Source: Spirochaetaceae bacterium
GTDB taxonomy: Bacteria > Spirochaetota > Spirochaetia > SZUA-6 > Fen-1364
DNA length: 9,578 bases
Direction of reading: 5' to 3'
Assembly (NCBI GenBank): GCA_003170115.1
Contig: PMZS01000090.1
Location: 4,714 to 14,291, forward strand
Shown: in pieces, positions 1-5,953 of the stretch
How the letters are laid out: the number at the start of each line of letters is the position of its first letter
Numbering within the stretch: position 1 is the first letter of the stretch
Notes under the pieces: generated by a model
What the model saw: only the letters and a program-made list of their open reading frames with translations
What the model was told of the DNA's origin: nothing
Database searches by the model: none
Translations under genes and position numbers: made by a program

Positions 1-1
1 C

Positions 2-661
2 GGCGTCCGCTGGTTCCACTCGGGTGGGATTTTCGCTTCCCTTTCGCCTTCGACATCCGCACTGATCCTGGAAGGGATGAAGGCGGCACACGCGGCGGGC
101 ACCATTGCGTCGTATGACCTGAATTTCAGGAAGAAGCTCTGGGATGCGTCCGCCGGTGGTTCGGCGCGAGCACTGGAGGTGAACCGCGGCCTCGTTTCCT
201 GCGTGGATGTTCTCATTGGCAACGAGGAGGACCTTCAGCTCGGACTGGGCATCGCCGGGCCGGAAGTTGGCTCTCTTCAATCGAGGCTGGACGCTCGCAG
301 CTTTCAGCTCGTGATCGAACGAACCAGGAAAGAATATCCGAACCTCAAGGCGGTTGCCACAACCCTTCGCGAGGTGCGCTCCGCCTCCCGGCATATCTGG
401 AAAGCCCTGCTCTGGTACGACGGCCAATTCCACGAGACTCCCGAGCTCGAGCTGGACGTGTACGACCGGATCGGCGGCGGGGACGGGTTCGCGGCAGGAT
501 TGATCTATGGTTTGCTCTCAGGCGAGGCGCCGGATGTTGCCCTCAGGCTGGGATGGGCGCATGGTGCACTTCTCACAACGTACCCGGGAGACATCACCAT
601 GGCGCGGCTCGAGCAGGTGCGCGCGCTCGCCCAGGGAAGCGGCGCACGCGTGGTGAGGTAG
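2..661 (+). CDS. kdgK: PfkB-family sugar kinase, probably 2-keto-3-deoxygluconate kinase (5' partial)
   Basis: The frame is open from the window edge, so the N-terminus is missing; 219 residues are visible and end at a TAG. It reads as the central and C-terminal part of a ribokinase/PfkB fold enzyme, which phosphorylates a sugar acid or sugar with ATP in the cytoplasm. Visible marks are WFHSGGIFASLS near the start, YDLNFRKKLW at visible residues 38-47 (a substrate-pocket stretch typical of KDG kinases), NEED at 74-77, and the PfkB signature DRIGGGDGFAAG at about 155-166, whose Asp161 is the expected catalytic base and whose glycines form the anion hole. The PGDITMARLEQV tail also fits KDG kinases. 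The substrate is inferred from these resemblances; another PfkB substrate is possible. No neighbour in the window belongs to the Entner-Doudoroff or uronate pathways, so context does not help. Confidence 0.88.
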   Translation, partial: GVRWFHSGGIFASLSPSTSALILEGMKAAHAAGTIASYDLNFRKKLWDASAGGSARALEVNRGLVSCVDVLIGNEEDLQLGLGIAGPEVGSLQSRLDARSFQLVIERTRKEYPNLKAVATTLREVRSASRHIWKALLWYDGQFHETPELELDVYDRIGGGDGFAAGLIYGLLSGEAPDVALRLGWAHGALLTTYPGDITMARLEQVRALAQGSGARVVR

Positions 662-753
662 CCGTCTGAATCTTGGATTTGGCAAACGCAAACGCGCTTA
701 TGCCGGACCTTTCGCGCTGAACGGGCGTTCCTTCAGCTACCGAGCCACTCGCG

Positions 754-996
754 TCACTCGAAACAGATCACGACATCGCGAAGCTGCTGCTGTCCGGAAG
801 TACACAGCTCCAGCGCGGATTTCGTATTGCCCTGGACCAGCGCTTTCTGGATGCCGTTAAAAATGCTGTAAAGCTGTTCCAGATTCTGTGCGGGAAGCTC
901 GTACCTTGCCCATGCGGTCTGCTGTGACGTGTTCTGCATCACACCGGTAAAGATAATGAAAAAAGCAAGGCGCGGGCAATAAAATTGCTCGCGCAA
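754..996 (-). CDS. Small hypothetical protein downstream of the flavodiiron gene
   Basis: This is an unrecognised 80-residue frame using a TTG start, or 61 residues from an internal ATG at 937-939. It begins 27 bases after the flavodiiron stop and runs the same way, so it could be the last cistron of that transcript. The longer form opens with a short hydrophobic stretch (LAFFIIFTGV). The rest looks like soluble helix rich in Gln and Leu (LEQLYSIFNGIQKAL, then QQQLRDVVICFE), with G or C favoured at third codon positions as in real genes here. No convincing ribosome binding site precedes either start. The opposite strand has no better candidate. It could be a genuine small protein or a chance frame. 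Confidence 0.33.
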   Translation of the reverse strand: MREQFYCPRLAFFIIFTGVMQNTSQQTAWARYELPAQNLEQLYSIFNGIQKALVQGNTKSALELCTSGQQQLRDVVICFE

Positions 997-1023
997 CTCC
1001 AGGGTTCCGGGACCTCGATCAGA

Positions 1024-2217
1024 TCAAGGGCGCGCCTTGACGGCCTTCCCTACCTCGCGGCCGAGCTCGGTGCATTTCGCAAGCTCTTCTGCCGAAGGGG
1101 CCCACAGGGCTTTTACGCCCTTGCTGACCAAGGTGACTCCACTTTCTTCCAGCCGCTTTTCGATTATCGAAAGGGATTCGCCGCTCCAGCCGTACGAGGC
1201 GAACGCGGCACCAATCTTGTTCTTGAATCGAAGCCCCCTCAGCTCCTCCAGGATCGGCATGAGGGTGGGCAGAGGTCCCCGGTTGACCGTGGGAGAGCCG
1301 ACGACGACGGCCTTCGCCTCAAAGATCTTCGTGACCACGTCGTTCCTGTCCGAGTTTCCCATGTGGCACAGTACGTAAGGGACTCCTTCCCGCTCGAGCC
1401 CATCCCCGATGGCTTCCGCCATCCGTCGGGTCCCGTTCCACATCGTATCGAAAAGGACAACGGCCCTGTCCTGCGGAGTCTGGCGCGCCCAATCCTGGTA
1501 GGCCCTCACGATCTGAAGCGGGTCCTTGCGCCAGAGAACGCCATGGCTCGGGCAGATCATGTCGACGGGCAGGTCAAGGGCGAGTACTTCGTCGATCTTC
1601 TTGAGCACCATGTCGCTGAAGGGAGTCAGGATATTGGCGTAGTACTTCAGCGCCTCCTCGTACAGCTCCTTCTGGTCCACCTGGTCGTTGAACCGCAGGC
1701 AGGTGGCATAATGCTGGCCAAAGGCGTCGTTGGGCATGAGCACGCCCTTGCCCGACACGTAGGTGAACATACTGTCGGGCCAGTGGAGCATCGGCGCTTC
1801 GATGAAGACAAGCTCGCAGCCCCCGAGACTGATCTTGTCTCCTGTCTTCACCACATGGAACTTCCACGGCTTGTGGTAGTGCCCCGAGATACTCGCCTGG
1901 CCGCGGGGCGAGACGACGAGCGTGGCTTTCGGGCAGAGATCCATGATTGCGGGAAGGCTTCCCGAATGATCTGACTCGGCATGCTGGGCGATGACATAGT
2001 CGATTTTTGCCGGATCCACCACCTCTCGGACGTTCTCAATGAACTCGCTCGTGAACCGGCTCCATACCGTATCCACCAGGGCGATCTTCTCATCGGCGAT
2101 GAGGTAGGAATTGTACGTGCTCCCCCGATGCGTGGACAGCTCGAAGCCGTGGAAATGCTTCAGTCCCCAGTCCACGATGCCCACCCACCAGATGCCGTTT
2201 TTCAGCTCGCTGACCAT
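1024..2217 (-). CDS. fprA: Flavodiiron protein (A-type flavoprotein, O2/NO reductase)
   Basis: A complete 397-residue flavodiiron protein. The family reduces O2 to water or NO to N2O in the cytoplasm, taking electrons from rubredoxin or a similar carrier, and protects against oxidative or nitrosative stress. The N-terminal metallo-beta-lactamase-like domain (about 1-245) carries the full diiron ligand set: H79-x-E81-x-D83, H145 (in LHWPDS), D164 (in PNDAFGQH) and H225 (in CPSHGVLW). These nearly match the spacing known for Desulfovibrio gigas ROO. The C-terminal flavodoxin domain (about 252-395) has the FMN loops DTMWNGTRRMA, VGSPTVNRGPLP and ASYGWSGES. It ends without a fused rubredoxin or reductase domain, so a separate donor is needed and none is in the window. 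The frame extends 24 codons further upstream, but the ATG at 2217 has a strong Shine-Dalgarno and starts at the normal family position. It is convergent with the kinase gene. Confidence 0.96.
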   Translation of the reverse strand: MVSELKNGIWWVGIVDWGLKHFHGFELSTHRGSTYNSYLIADEKIALVDTVWSRFTSEFIENVREVVDPAKIDYVIAQHAESDHSGSLPAIMDLCPKATLVVSPRGQASISGHYHKPWKFHVVKTGDKISLGGCELVFIEAPMLHWPDSMFTYVSGKGVLMPNDAFGQHYATCLRFNDQVDQKELYEEALKYYANILTPFSDMVLKKIDEVLALDLPVDMICPSHGVLWRKDPLQIVRAYQDWARQTPQDRAVVLFDTMWNGTRRMAEAIGDGLEREGVPYVLCHMGNSDRNDVVTKIFEAKAVVVGSPTVNRGPLPTLMPILEELRGLRFKNKIGAAFASYGWSGESLSIIEKRLEESGVTLVSKGVKALWAPSAEELAKCTELGREVGKAVKARP

Positions 2218-2223
2218 GTCTTG

Positions 2224-2229
2224 CCTCCC
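2224..2229 (-). promoter_or_regulatory. Ribosome binding site that fixes the flavodiiron start
   Basis: On the minus strand GGGAGG lies 6 bases before the ATG at 2217. It supports that start over the longer open frame, which would begin at a TTG at 2289 and add residues with no family counterpart. Confidence 0.75.
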
Positions 2230-2598
2230 GGGGGAAAAGAGTGCTACCCTAGTACCTGCAAAATGGCCTATTCTGCGGGGTACTGTCAATCGTCGGAGCC
2301 CGCCGGCTCTGCCTCTGCCCCGCGCGGCTCTGGTGCATCCTTGAATAACAATAAGTTATAAGCCTCAAAGCGCTTTCGGCTTGACATGTGACCGGGCAAG
2401 GGTAGACTCGGCATAACAAGTGCTGACTCGATCTGGCGAAGTCTCTTTCAAAATGAGGTGGCTTCCGTGTTGGAATCCCGATCTCATTTCACAAACCCAG
2501 CCAAGCTCCTGAAGCTCCATTCGGTCCGCGCTCCGCCCTCTTGATCTCTGCGAATGGCAACTCGGAGTGGGATAATTGACAGAGTGAGGAGGTAGGAT
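2230..2598. other. Divergent intergenic region
   Basis: These 369 bases separate the minus-strand flavodiiron gene from the plus-strand DUF3237 gene and should hold both promoters. I see a plus-strand promoter candidate at 2381-2408. For the minus strand there is only a TTGACA match (2284-2289) with no good -10 hexamer at the right distance. Short frames here on either strand lack protein-like composition or a ribosome binding site. No clear operator, riboswitch fold or terminator was found by eye. Confidence 0.6.
2381..2408 (+). promoter_or_regulatory. Candidate sigma-70-type promoter upstream of the DUF3237 gene
   Basis: TTGACA (2381-2386), a perfect -35 hexamer, is followed after 16 bases by TAGACT (2403-2408), which matches the TATAAT consensus at 4 of 6 positions. 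It points at the DUF3237 gene but would leave a leader of about 185 bases, so another promoter nearer the gene may exist. A similar TTGACG-16-TAGAAT occurs at 3914. Confidence 0.45.
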
Positions 2599-3162
2599 AT
2601 GAAAAGATCGATTTTGGCCTCGTTCGTGTTTCTGGCAATTGCAGCGTGGCTCCTGGGCTCTGCCACGGAAGTTGCAGCCCAGACCAAGATAGTCAATTCA
2701 AAAATGAGACTCGAATACCTGATGACCTTTCACGCAGACCTCAATCCGCCGGTCGACATAGGGCAAATAGCGAGTGGCCACAGGCAAATCTTTGTGACGA
2801 GCGGAGGAACCTTCGAGGGACCCAAGCTTCGGGGCAAAGTCCTGCCGGGCCCTACGGATTGGTTTGTTCAGGGTCCTGATGGAGTAGGACGGCCTGACGT
2901 CCGCGGCACCTTCCAGACCGACGACGGGGCGTACATCTACATGCATTACCAGGGCCTGCAAGTGTGGACCGAGGCTGCGGGAGCGAAAATGGCGAAGGGG
3001 GGAGCAATCGAATACGGCGAAATATACTGGGTGGTCGCCCCCGTCTTCGAGACGGGTGACCCGCACTACGCCTGGCTGAATAACATAGCAACCGTCGCCG
3101 AAGGGCGCCTGGGCCCTGGCGGAATTTGGGTCGAATATCGCATCTTCCAGGTCTTAAACTGA
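2599..3162 (+). CDS. Exported DUF3237 family protein
   Basis: A 187-residue protein with a clear signal peptide (MKRSILASFVFLAIAAW..., likely cut after VAA at residue 27), so it should act outside the cytoplasmic membrane. The mature part is a DUF3237 domain, recognisable from RLEYLMTFHADL (38-48), the DIGQIASGHRQIFVTSGGTF stretch (53-72), DWFVQGPDGVGRPDVRGTFQ (87-106), DDGAYIYMHYQG (108-119), APVFETGDPHYAWLNN (147-162) and VEYRIFQV near the end. The family has no established biochemical role; it is a small beta-rich fold. The start is well supported by AGGAGG at 2587-2592, 6 bases before the ATG. The nitroreductase-like gene begins 12 bases after the stop, so the two are probably co-transcribed. 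Many DUF3237 proteins have no signal peptide, so export is a noteworthy variant. Family assignment is confident, function unknown. Confidence 0.88.
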   Translation: MKRSILASFVFLAIAAWLLGSATEVAAQTKIVNSKMRLEYLMTFHADLNPPVDIGQIASGHRQIFVTSGGTFEGPKLRGKVLPGPTDWFVQGPDGVGRPDVRGTFQTDDGAYIYMHYQGLQVWTEAAGAKMAKGGAIEYGEIYWVVAPVFETGDPHYAWLNNIATVAEGRLGPGGIWVEYRIFQVLN

Positions 3163-3174
3163 TCCCTTCAGCGA

Positions 3175-3885
3175 ATGCGTGCGTGCACCCTTATGGAGAA
3201 ACGCAAAAAGGGCCGGGGCCGCTCCAGCCCCGCCCTTGTATTGCTCGCCCTGACTCTGCTCGGTGGCACTGCGATTGCACAGGAGCTGAAACAGATCGCG
3301 CTGCCTGCCCCGCAGACTCATGGCGGCAAACCGCTCATGGAGGTGCTGTCACTTCGTGCCACGGACCGCGCATTTGCGGCCGATGAGCTGTCCGCTCAGA
3401 CTTTGTCAAACCCGCTTTGGGCAGCGTGGGGCATCAATCGACCAAAAGGAGCCCTTCGCACGGCTCCCTCGGCCATGGACTGGCAGGAGATCGACGTCTA
3501 CGTCGTGATGAGCTCGGGTGCGTATATTTATGATGCTCTCACCATCACTTTGAAACCCGTTGCAGCCGGTGACTACCGCGCTCTGACAGGCGTGCAGGAC
3601 TTCGTGAAGGATGCACCCGTCTCGCTGGTGTACGTGGCGGACGCTGCCCGAATGAAAGTCAACATTTCTGACACGACGATGAAAGCCGCGATGGCTCTCA
3701 AGGAGTCCTGCAAATGGGCAGACTCGGCAGTGATCTCCGAGAACGCTTATCTGTACGCAGCCTCCGAGGGGCTCGCCACGGGGGTTCGGGCATTGATACA
3801 CCGCCCAGCCCTTTCGAGGTTGTTGAAACTCAATCCTGAGCAATCAATCACCCTGGCGCAGTGTGTTGGATTTCCCAAGAAATAG
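3175..3885 (+). CDS. Exported SagB/ThcOx-type nitroreductase family protein
   Basis: A 236-residue flavoprotein of the nitroreductase superfamily, in a branch annotated SagB/ThcOx-like. It would use FMN, but substrate and electron donor cannot be told from sequence. Visible family blocks are LPAPQTHGGKPLMEVLSLRATDRAF (43-67; R61 and R65 are in the FMN-phosphate region), NPLWAAWGINRP (79-90), RTAPSAMDWQEIDVYVV (95-111), FVKDAPVSLVYVAD (143-156) and NAYLYAASEGLATGVRA (190-206). A hydrophobic segment (PALVLLALTLLGGTAIA, 19-35) after a very basic stretch predicts a signal peptide cut before Gln36, so the enzyme seems exported. The start is uncertain: neither this ATG nor the in-frame ATG at 3193 has a clear ribosome binding site; the second gives a more usual signal peptide n-region. 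It follows DUF3237 by 12 bases and may depend on translational coupling. Confidence 0.85.
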   Translation: MRACTLMEKRKKGRGRSSPALVLLALTLLGGTAIAQELKQIALPAPQTHGGKPLMEVLSLRATDRAFAADELSAQTLSNPLWAAWGINRPKGALRTAPSAMDWQEIDVYVVMSSGAYIYDALTITLKPVAAGDYRALTGVQDFVKDAPVSLVYVADAARMKVNISDTTMKAAMALKESCKWADSAVISENAYLYAASEGLATGVRALIHRPALSRLLKLNPEQSITLAQCVGFPKK

Positions 3886-3913
3886 AGCTATGGGGCACTA
3901 GCCAGAAACTGCC

Positions 3914-3941
3914 TTGACGCGATGCTTGGACGCTGTAGAAT
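3914..3941 (+). promoter_or_regulatory. Candidate promoter upstream of the SnoaL-like gene
   Basis: TTGACG (3914-3919) and TAGAAT (3936-3941) each match their consensus hexamer at 5 of 6 positions and are 16 bases apart. Transcription would start near 3948 and run into the SnoaL-like pseudogene at 4163, with a leader of about 215 bases. A 57-codon frame starts at 3965. Confidence 0.5.
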
Positions 3942-3964
3942 GAGCGGCGATTGGGATTAGCTAC

Positions 3965-4138
3965 ATGAAAAATGAAATGCTCATTCTTCGGAAGGCAGGT
4001 CGAATCTGGATTCCCCCGCCGACACCGTTCTATGGCGCGACTCAGCATGCCCACAAACAATGGAAGACCCCCCACGTTTCCTTCACCATGATGGGCCGTT
4101 TTCCATGGCGTCTTCCAGTGCATCAAGTTCATCATTAG
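3965..4138 (+). CDS. Very small hypothetical ORF in the leader of the SnoaL-like gene
   Basis: A 57-codon frame (MKNEMLILRKAGRIWIPPP... to VHQVHH) lies just behind the promoter candidate at 3914-3941. I recognise no family. The composition is odd for a folded protein: rich in His, Pro, Trp and Met. Only a weak GGGAT precedes the ATG. It may be a leader peptide, a decayed gene fragment or chance. A minus-strand frame across the same stretch (3848..4183) is no more convincing. Confidence 0.15.
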   Translation: MKNEMLILRKAGRIWIPPPTPFYGATQHAHKQWKTPHVSFTMMGRFPWRLPVHQVHH

Positions 4139-4162
4139 AGGTTTTGAAAAGGGAAATAAAAC

Positions 4163-4699
4163 ATGCCATGTAAAGAGAATCACCTGTTTGCAAAATCGGA
4201 TTATTACACACGGAAGACGCGAAATATTGTTTTTATCGTATTCGCATGCCTCTTATGTCTGTTGGTGCTGAATCCTGTGTTTGCACAGCAAGGAAAGAAA
4301 TATGGGAAGATCTATTTAAGAGAGTACCAAGCCAAAAACGCGGATGAGGCTGCAATTCTTGATACTTTGATCCAATACGAAAAAGGATTCAATTCACATG
4401 ACTTGCAAAAGCTCCTTTCGTTCTTCTCAAAGGATGCTGTCTATCACCCTTGTGGCGTAGACACGAAATACCCCATAGGATCAAGAGATTGCCAGCATAG
4501 ATTAAGATATAACTTTATCAGTTTTGGGTTCGAAACATAATACGACCCTGTAATTTCCGTGAATGGCAGCGAAGCAACCGTGAGGTTTCTTCTGGAAACA
4601 GGCGCTTATCTTGCCGACTACACATTTGTATTGATAAAAGAGGGTGAAACCTGGCTTATATCAGCGGCTGATTACACAAATGACCATGATAAATCATAG
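4163..4699 (+). pseudogene. Exported SnoaL/NTF2-like (DUF4440-type) protein interrupted by in-frame TAA
   Basis: The frame reads from the ATG at 4163 for 125 codons to a TAA at 4538-4540, then continues in the same phase for 52 sense codons (YDPVISVNGSEATVRFLL... to TNDHDKS) to a TAG at 4697-4699. Together this makes one plausible 178-codon exported protein. It has a signal peptide with hydrophobic core IVFIVFACLLCLLVL (22-36), cut near A41, and an NTF2-like domain with AAILDTLIQYEKGFNSHDLQKLLSFFSKDAVY, a helix-plus-strand opening typical of SnoaL-like folds. The part after the stop supplies the last beta strands (ISVNGSEATVRF, YTFVLIKEGETWLISAADY), without which the fold is incomplete. The family includes enzymes and binding proteins; no activity can be assigned. 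Base composition is AT-rich compared with its neighbours. A sequencing error or true readthrough are the alternatives to decay. Confidence 0.8.
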
Positions 4700-4728
4700 C
4701 GGAAACCACTTATCACCTTTCTAGAACT

Positions 4729-4756
4729 TGGAAGGGGAACAGTCGTTCCCCTTCCA
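4729..4756 (+). terminator. Strong perfect hairpin between the SnoaL-like and lactonase-like genes
   Basis: TGGAAGGGGAAC (4729-4740) and GTTCCCCTTCCA (4745-4756) form a perfect 12-bp stem with the loop AGTC. It sits 29 bases after the last stop of the SnoaL-like pseudogene and 38 bases before the lactonase-like start. Position and strength suggest a transcription terminator, but neither strand has a T-run after the stem, so it may instead be an RNA-stabilising or regulatory structure in the leader of the downstream gene. Confidence 0.5.
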
Positions 4757-4778
4757 GCCCCATGGCATGCTCTGAATC

Positions 4779-4788
4779 GGAGGGGGGG
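4779..4788 (+). promoter_or_regulatory. Purine-rich ribosome binding site that fixes the propeller start
   Basis: GGAGGGGGGG lies 6 bases before the ATG at 4795. It favours that start over the in-frame ATG at 4762, which would add 11 polar residues ahead of a good signal peptide. Confidence 0.7.
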
Positions 4789-4794
4789 ATCAAA

Positions 4795-5895
4795 ATGAGA
4801 GAACGATTTTCCATTGCTGCAGTGCTTGCGTTGCTGTTTACTCTGACCTCGGCGTACGCGCAGACAGCACGGTACTTCGTCTTCGTTACGAATACGGTCA
4901 GCAACAACGTAACCGCGTTTGAGATAAACCCTGGCGCTGGCAAGCTCTCAACGGTTGTCGGCTCGCCCTTTGCCGCCGGAGACAGCCCCAACAGTGTCGT
5001 GGCTGACCCAAAGGGGAAGTTCCTCTACGTAATAAACGAGGCCGGCAGAAGTGTATCCGCGTACACGATAAACCCCGGCACAGGGGCGCTCACAATGATT
5101 GCAGGCTCGCCATTCCCTGCAGGGACGAAACCTGAGGGTATCGCAATAGAGCCGACCGGGAAGTTCCTTTACGTCGCGAACGATGGCAGCGGCAACCTGT
5201 CAGCTTTTTCCATTAACTCGAGCACGGGGGCACTTTCAGCCATCAGCGGCTCGCCGTTTAATGTCGGGAAATACGGATCATACCCCACTGGCCTCACGGT
5301 AGACCCGACCGGGAAGTTTCTCTACGTCGCAAATTGGAGCGGCAACGTGTTTGCTTACAGTATCAAGCCGAGATCCGGAACACTCTCAGAGGTGCGGGGC
5401 TCGCCTTTCGCAACCGGAAGCGGCCCATGGTCTATCGTGGTGGCACCGACGGGGAGATTTGTCTACGTCGCAGACAGCGAGGCGGGGACGATCTCCGCCT
5501 ACTCGCTCAAGCCAAATACCGGGGCGCTCACACCGATCAACGGCTCGCCATTTGCCGCCGGGAAGTCGCCATTCGGTTTTGCGATGGACCCGGGAGGGAA
5601 GTTCTTCTATGTCGCAAACAACGGCAGTGGCAGCGTTTCGGCATATGTGACCAACCCCAGCACGGGTGCGCTGGCAGCGGTAGGTGGATCTCCTTTCGCT
5701 TCAGGGACCGGCCCCCAGGGAGTCGCAGCAGAACCGACAGGAAAGTTCCTCTACGTGACAAACCATGCGGGCAACACTATTTCGGCATACGCCATCAATT
5801 CAGACACGGGAGCACTCTCGGCGGTTGTCGGTTCGCCTTTCACCGCAGGCTCGAACCCCTCTGGTCTTACTATTGTCAAGACCAGCGGCCCCTGA
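4795..5895 (+). CDS. Exported seven-bladed beta-propeller, lactonase (YVTN/6-phosphogluconolactonase-like) family
   Basis: A 366-residue protein: signal peptide 1-22 (MRERFSIAAVLALLFTLTSAYA, cut before Gln23), then seven near-identical units that should close into a propeller. Each unit has an inner strand GKF(L/F)YVAN followed by (V/I)SAY-INP-TGAL and then GSPFxAG. The strand motif starts at residues 28, 76, 124, 174, 222, 270 and 318, and GSPF at 56, 104, 152, 202, 250, 298 and 346, giving a period of 48 with one 50-residue blade. The family name comes from 6-phosphogluconolactonase, but an exported copy cannot serve cytoplasmic sugar phosphates, so it more likely binds or scaffolds something outside the membrane; this is inference. 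I see no anchoring domain or sorting signal. The gene is intact, unlike the propeller gene 58 bases downstream. Confidence 0.93.
   Translation: MRERFSIAAVLALLFTLTSAYAQTARYFVFVTNTVSNNVTAFEINPGAGKLSTVVGSPFAAGDSPNSVVADPKGKFLYVINEAGRSVSAYTINPGTGALTMIAGSPFPAGTKPEGIAIEPTGKFLYVANDGSGNLSAFSINSSTGALSAISGSPFNVGKYGSYPTGLTVDPTGKFLYVANWSGNVFAYSIKPRSGTLSEVRGSPFATGSGPWSIVVAPTGRFVYVADSEAGTISAYSLKPNTGALTPINGSPFAAGKSPFGFAMDPGGKFFYVANNGSGSVSAYVTNPSTGALAAVGGSPFASGTGPQGVAAEPTGKFLYVTNHAGNTISAYAINSDTGALSAVVGSPFTAGSNPSGLTIVKTSGP
4876..5874 (+). repeat. Seven in-frame tandem repeats of about 144 bp encoding propeller blades
   Basis: The repeat lies inside the lactonase-like gene. Period is 144 bases (150 for the unit between residues 124 and 174). 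Nucleotide conservation is visible in the strand codons (for example gggaagttcctctacgt around 5157 and 5311) and in ggctcgcc at the GSPF codons. It is a protein-level repeat and not a mobile or CRISPR repeat. Confidence 0.85.
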
Positions 5896-5953
5896 AGGAA
5901 CATGCGGTCGAGTCGTTGGAAACTCTTTACCTGCATCGTCCTTCTTGACCCCT

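Noticed and set aside
985..1974. Long plus-strand open frame (329 codons) opposite the flavodiiron gene
   Set aside because: The minus-strand frame carries every flavodiiron ligand and both domains. The plus-strand frame has no recognisable motif and is the usual antisense shadow of a GC-rich gene.
2284..2289. Minus-strand TTGACA as the flavodiiron promoter
   Set aside because: No acceptable -10 hexamer lies 16-18 bases further on; the hexamer alone is not enough.
4061..4117. Inverted repeat TGGAAGAC / GTCTTCCA considered as an insertion-sequence end or terminator
   Set aside because: Only 8 bp match, separated by 41 bases, with no flanking target duplication or transposase frame.
3848..4183. 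Minus-strand frame of 111 codons across the gap before the SnoaL-like gene
   Set aside because: No family, odd composition, and it overlaps the ends of well-supported plus-strand genes.
4876..5874. Tandem repeat array considered as CRISPR or another structural DNA repeat
   Set aside because: The 144-base period stays in frame throughout and encodes propeller blades; there are no short identical repeats with unique spacers.
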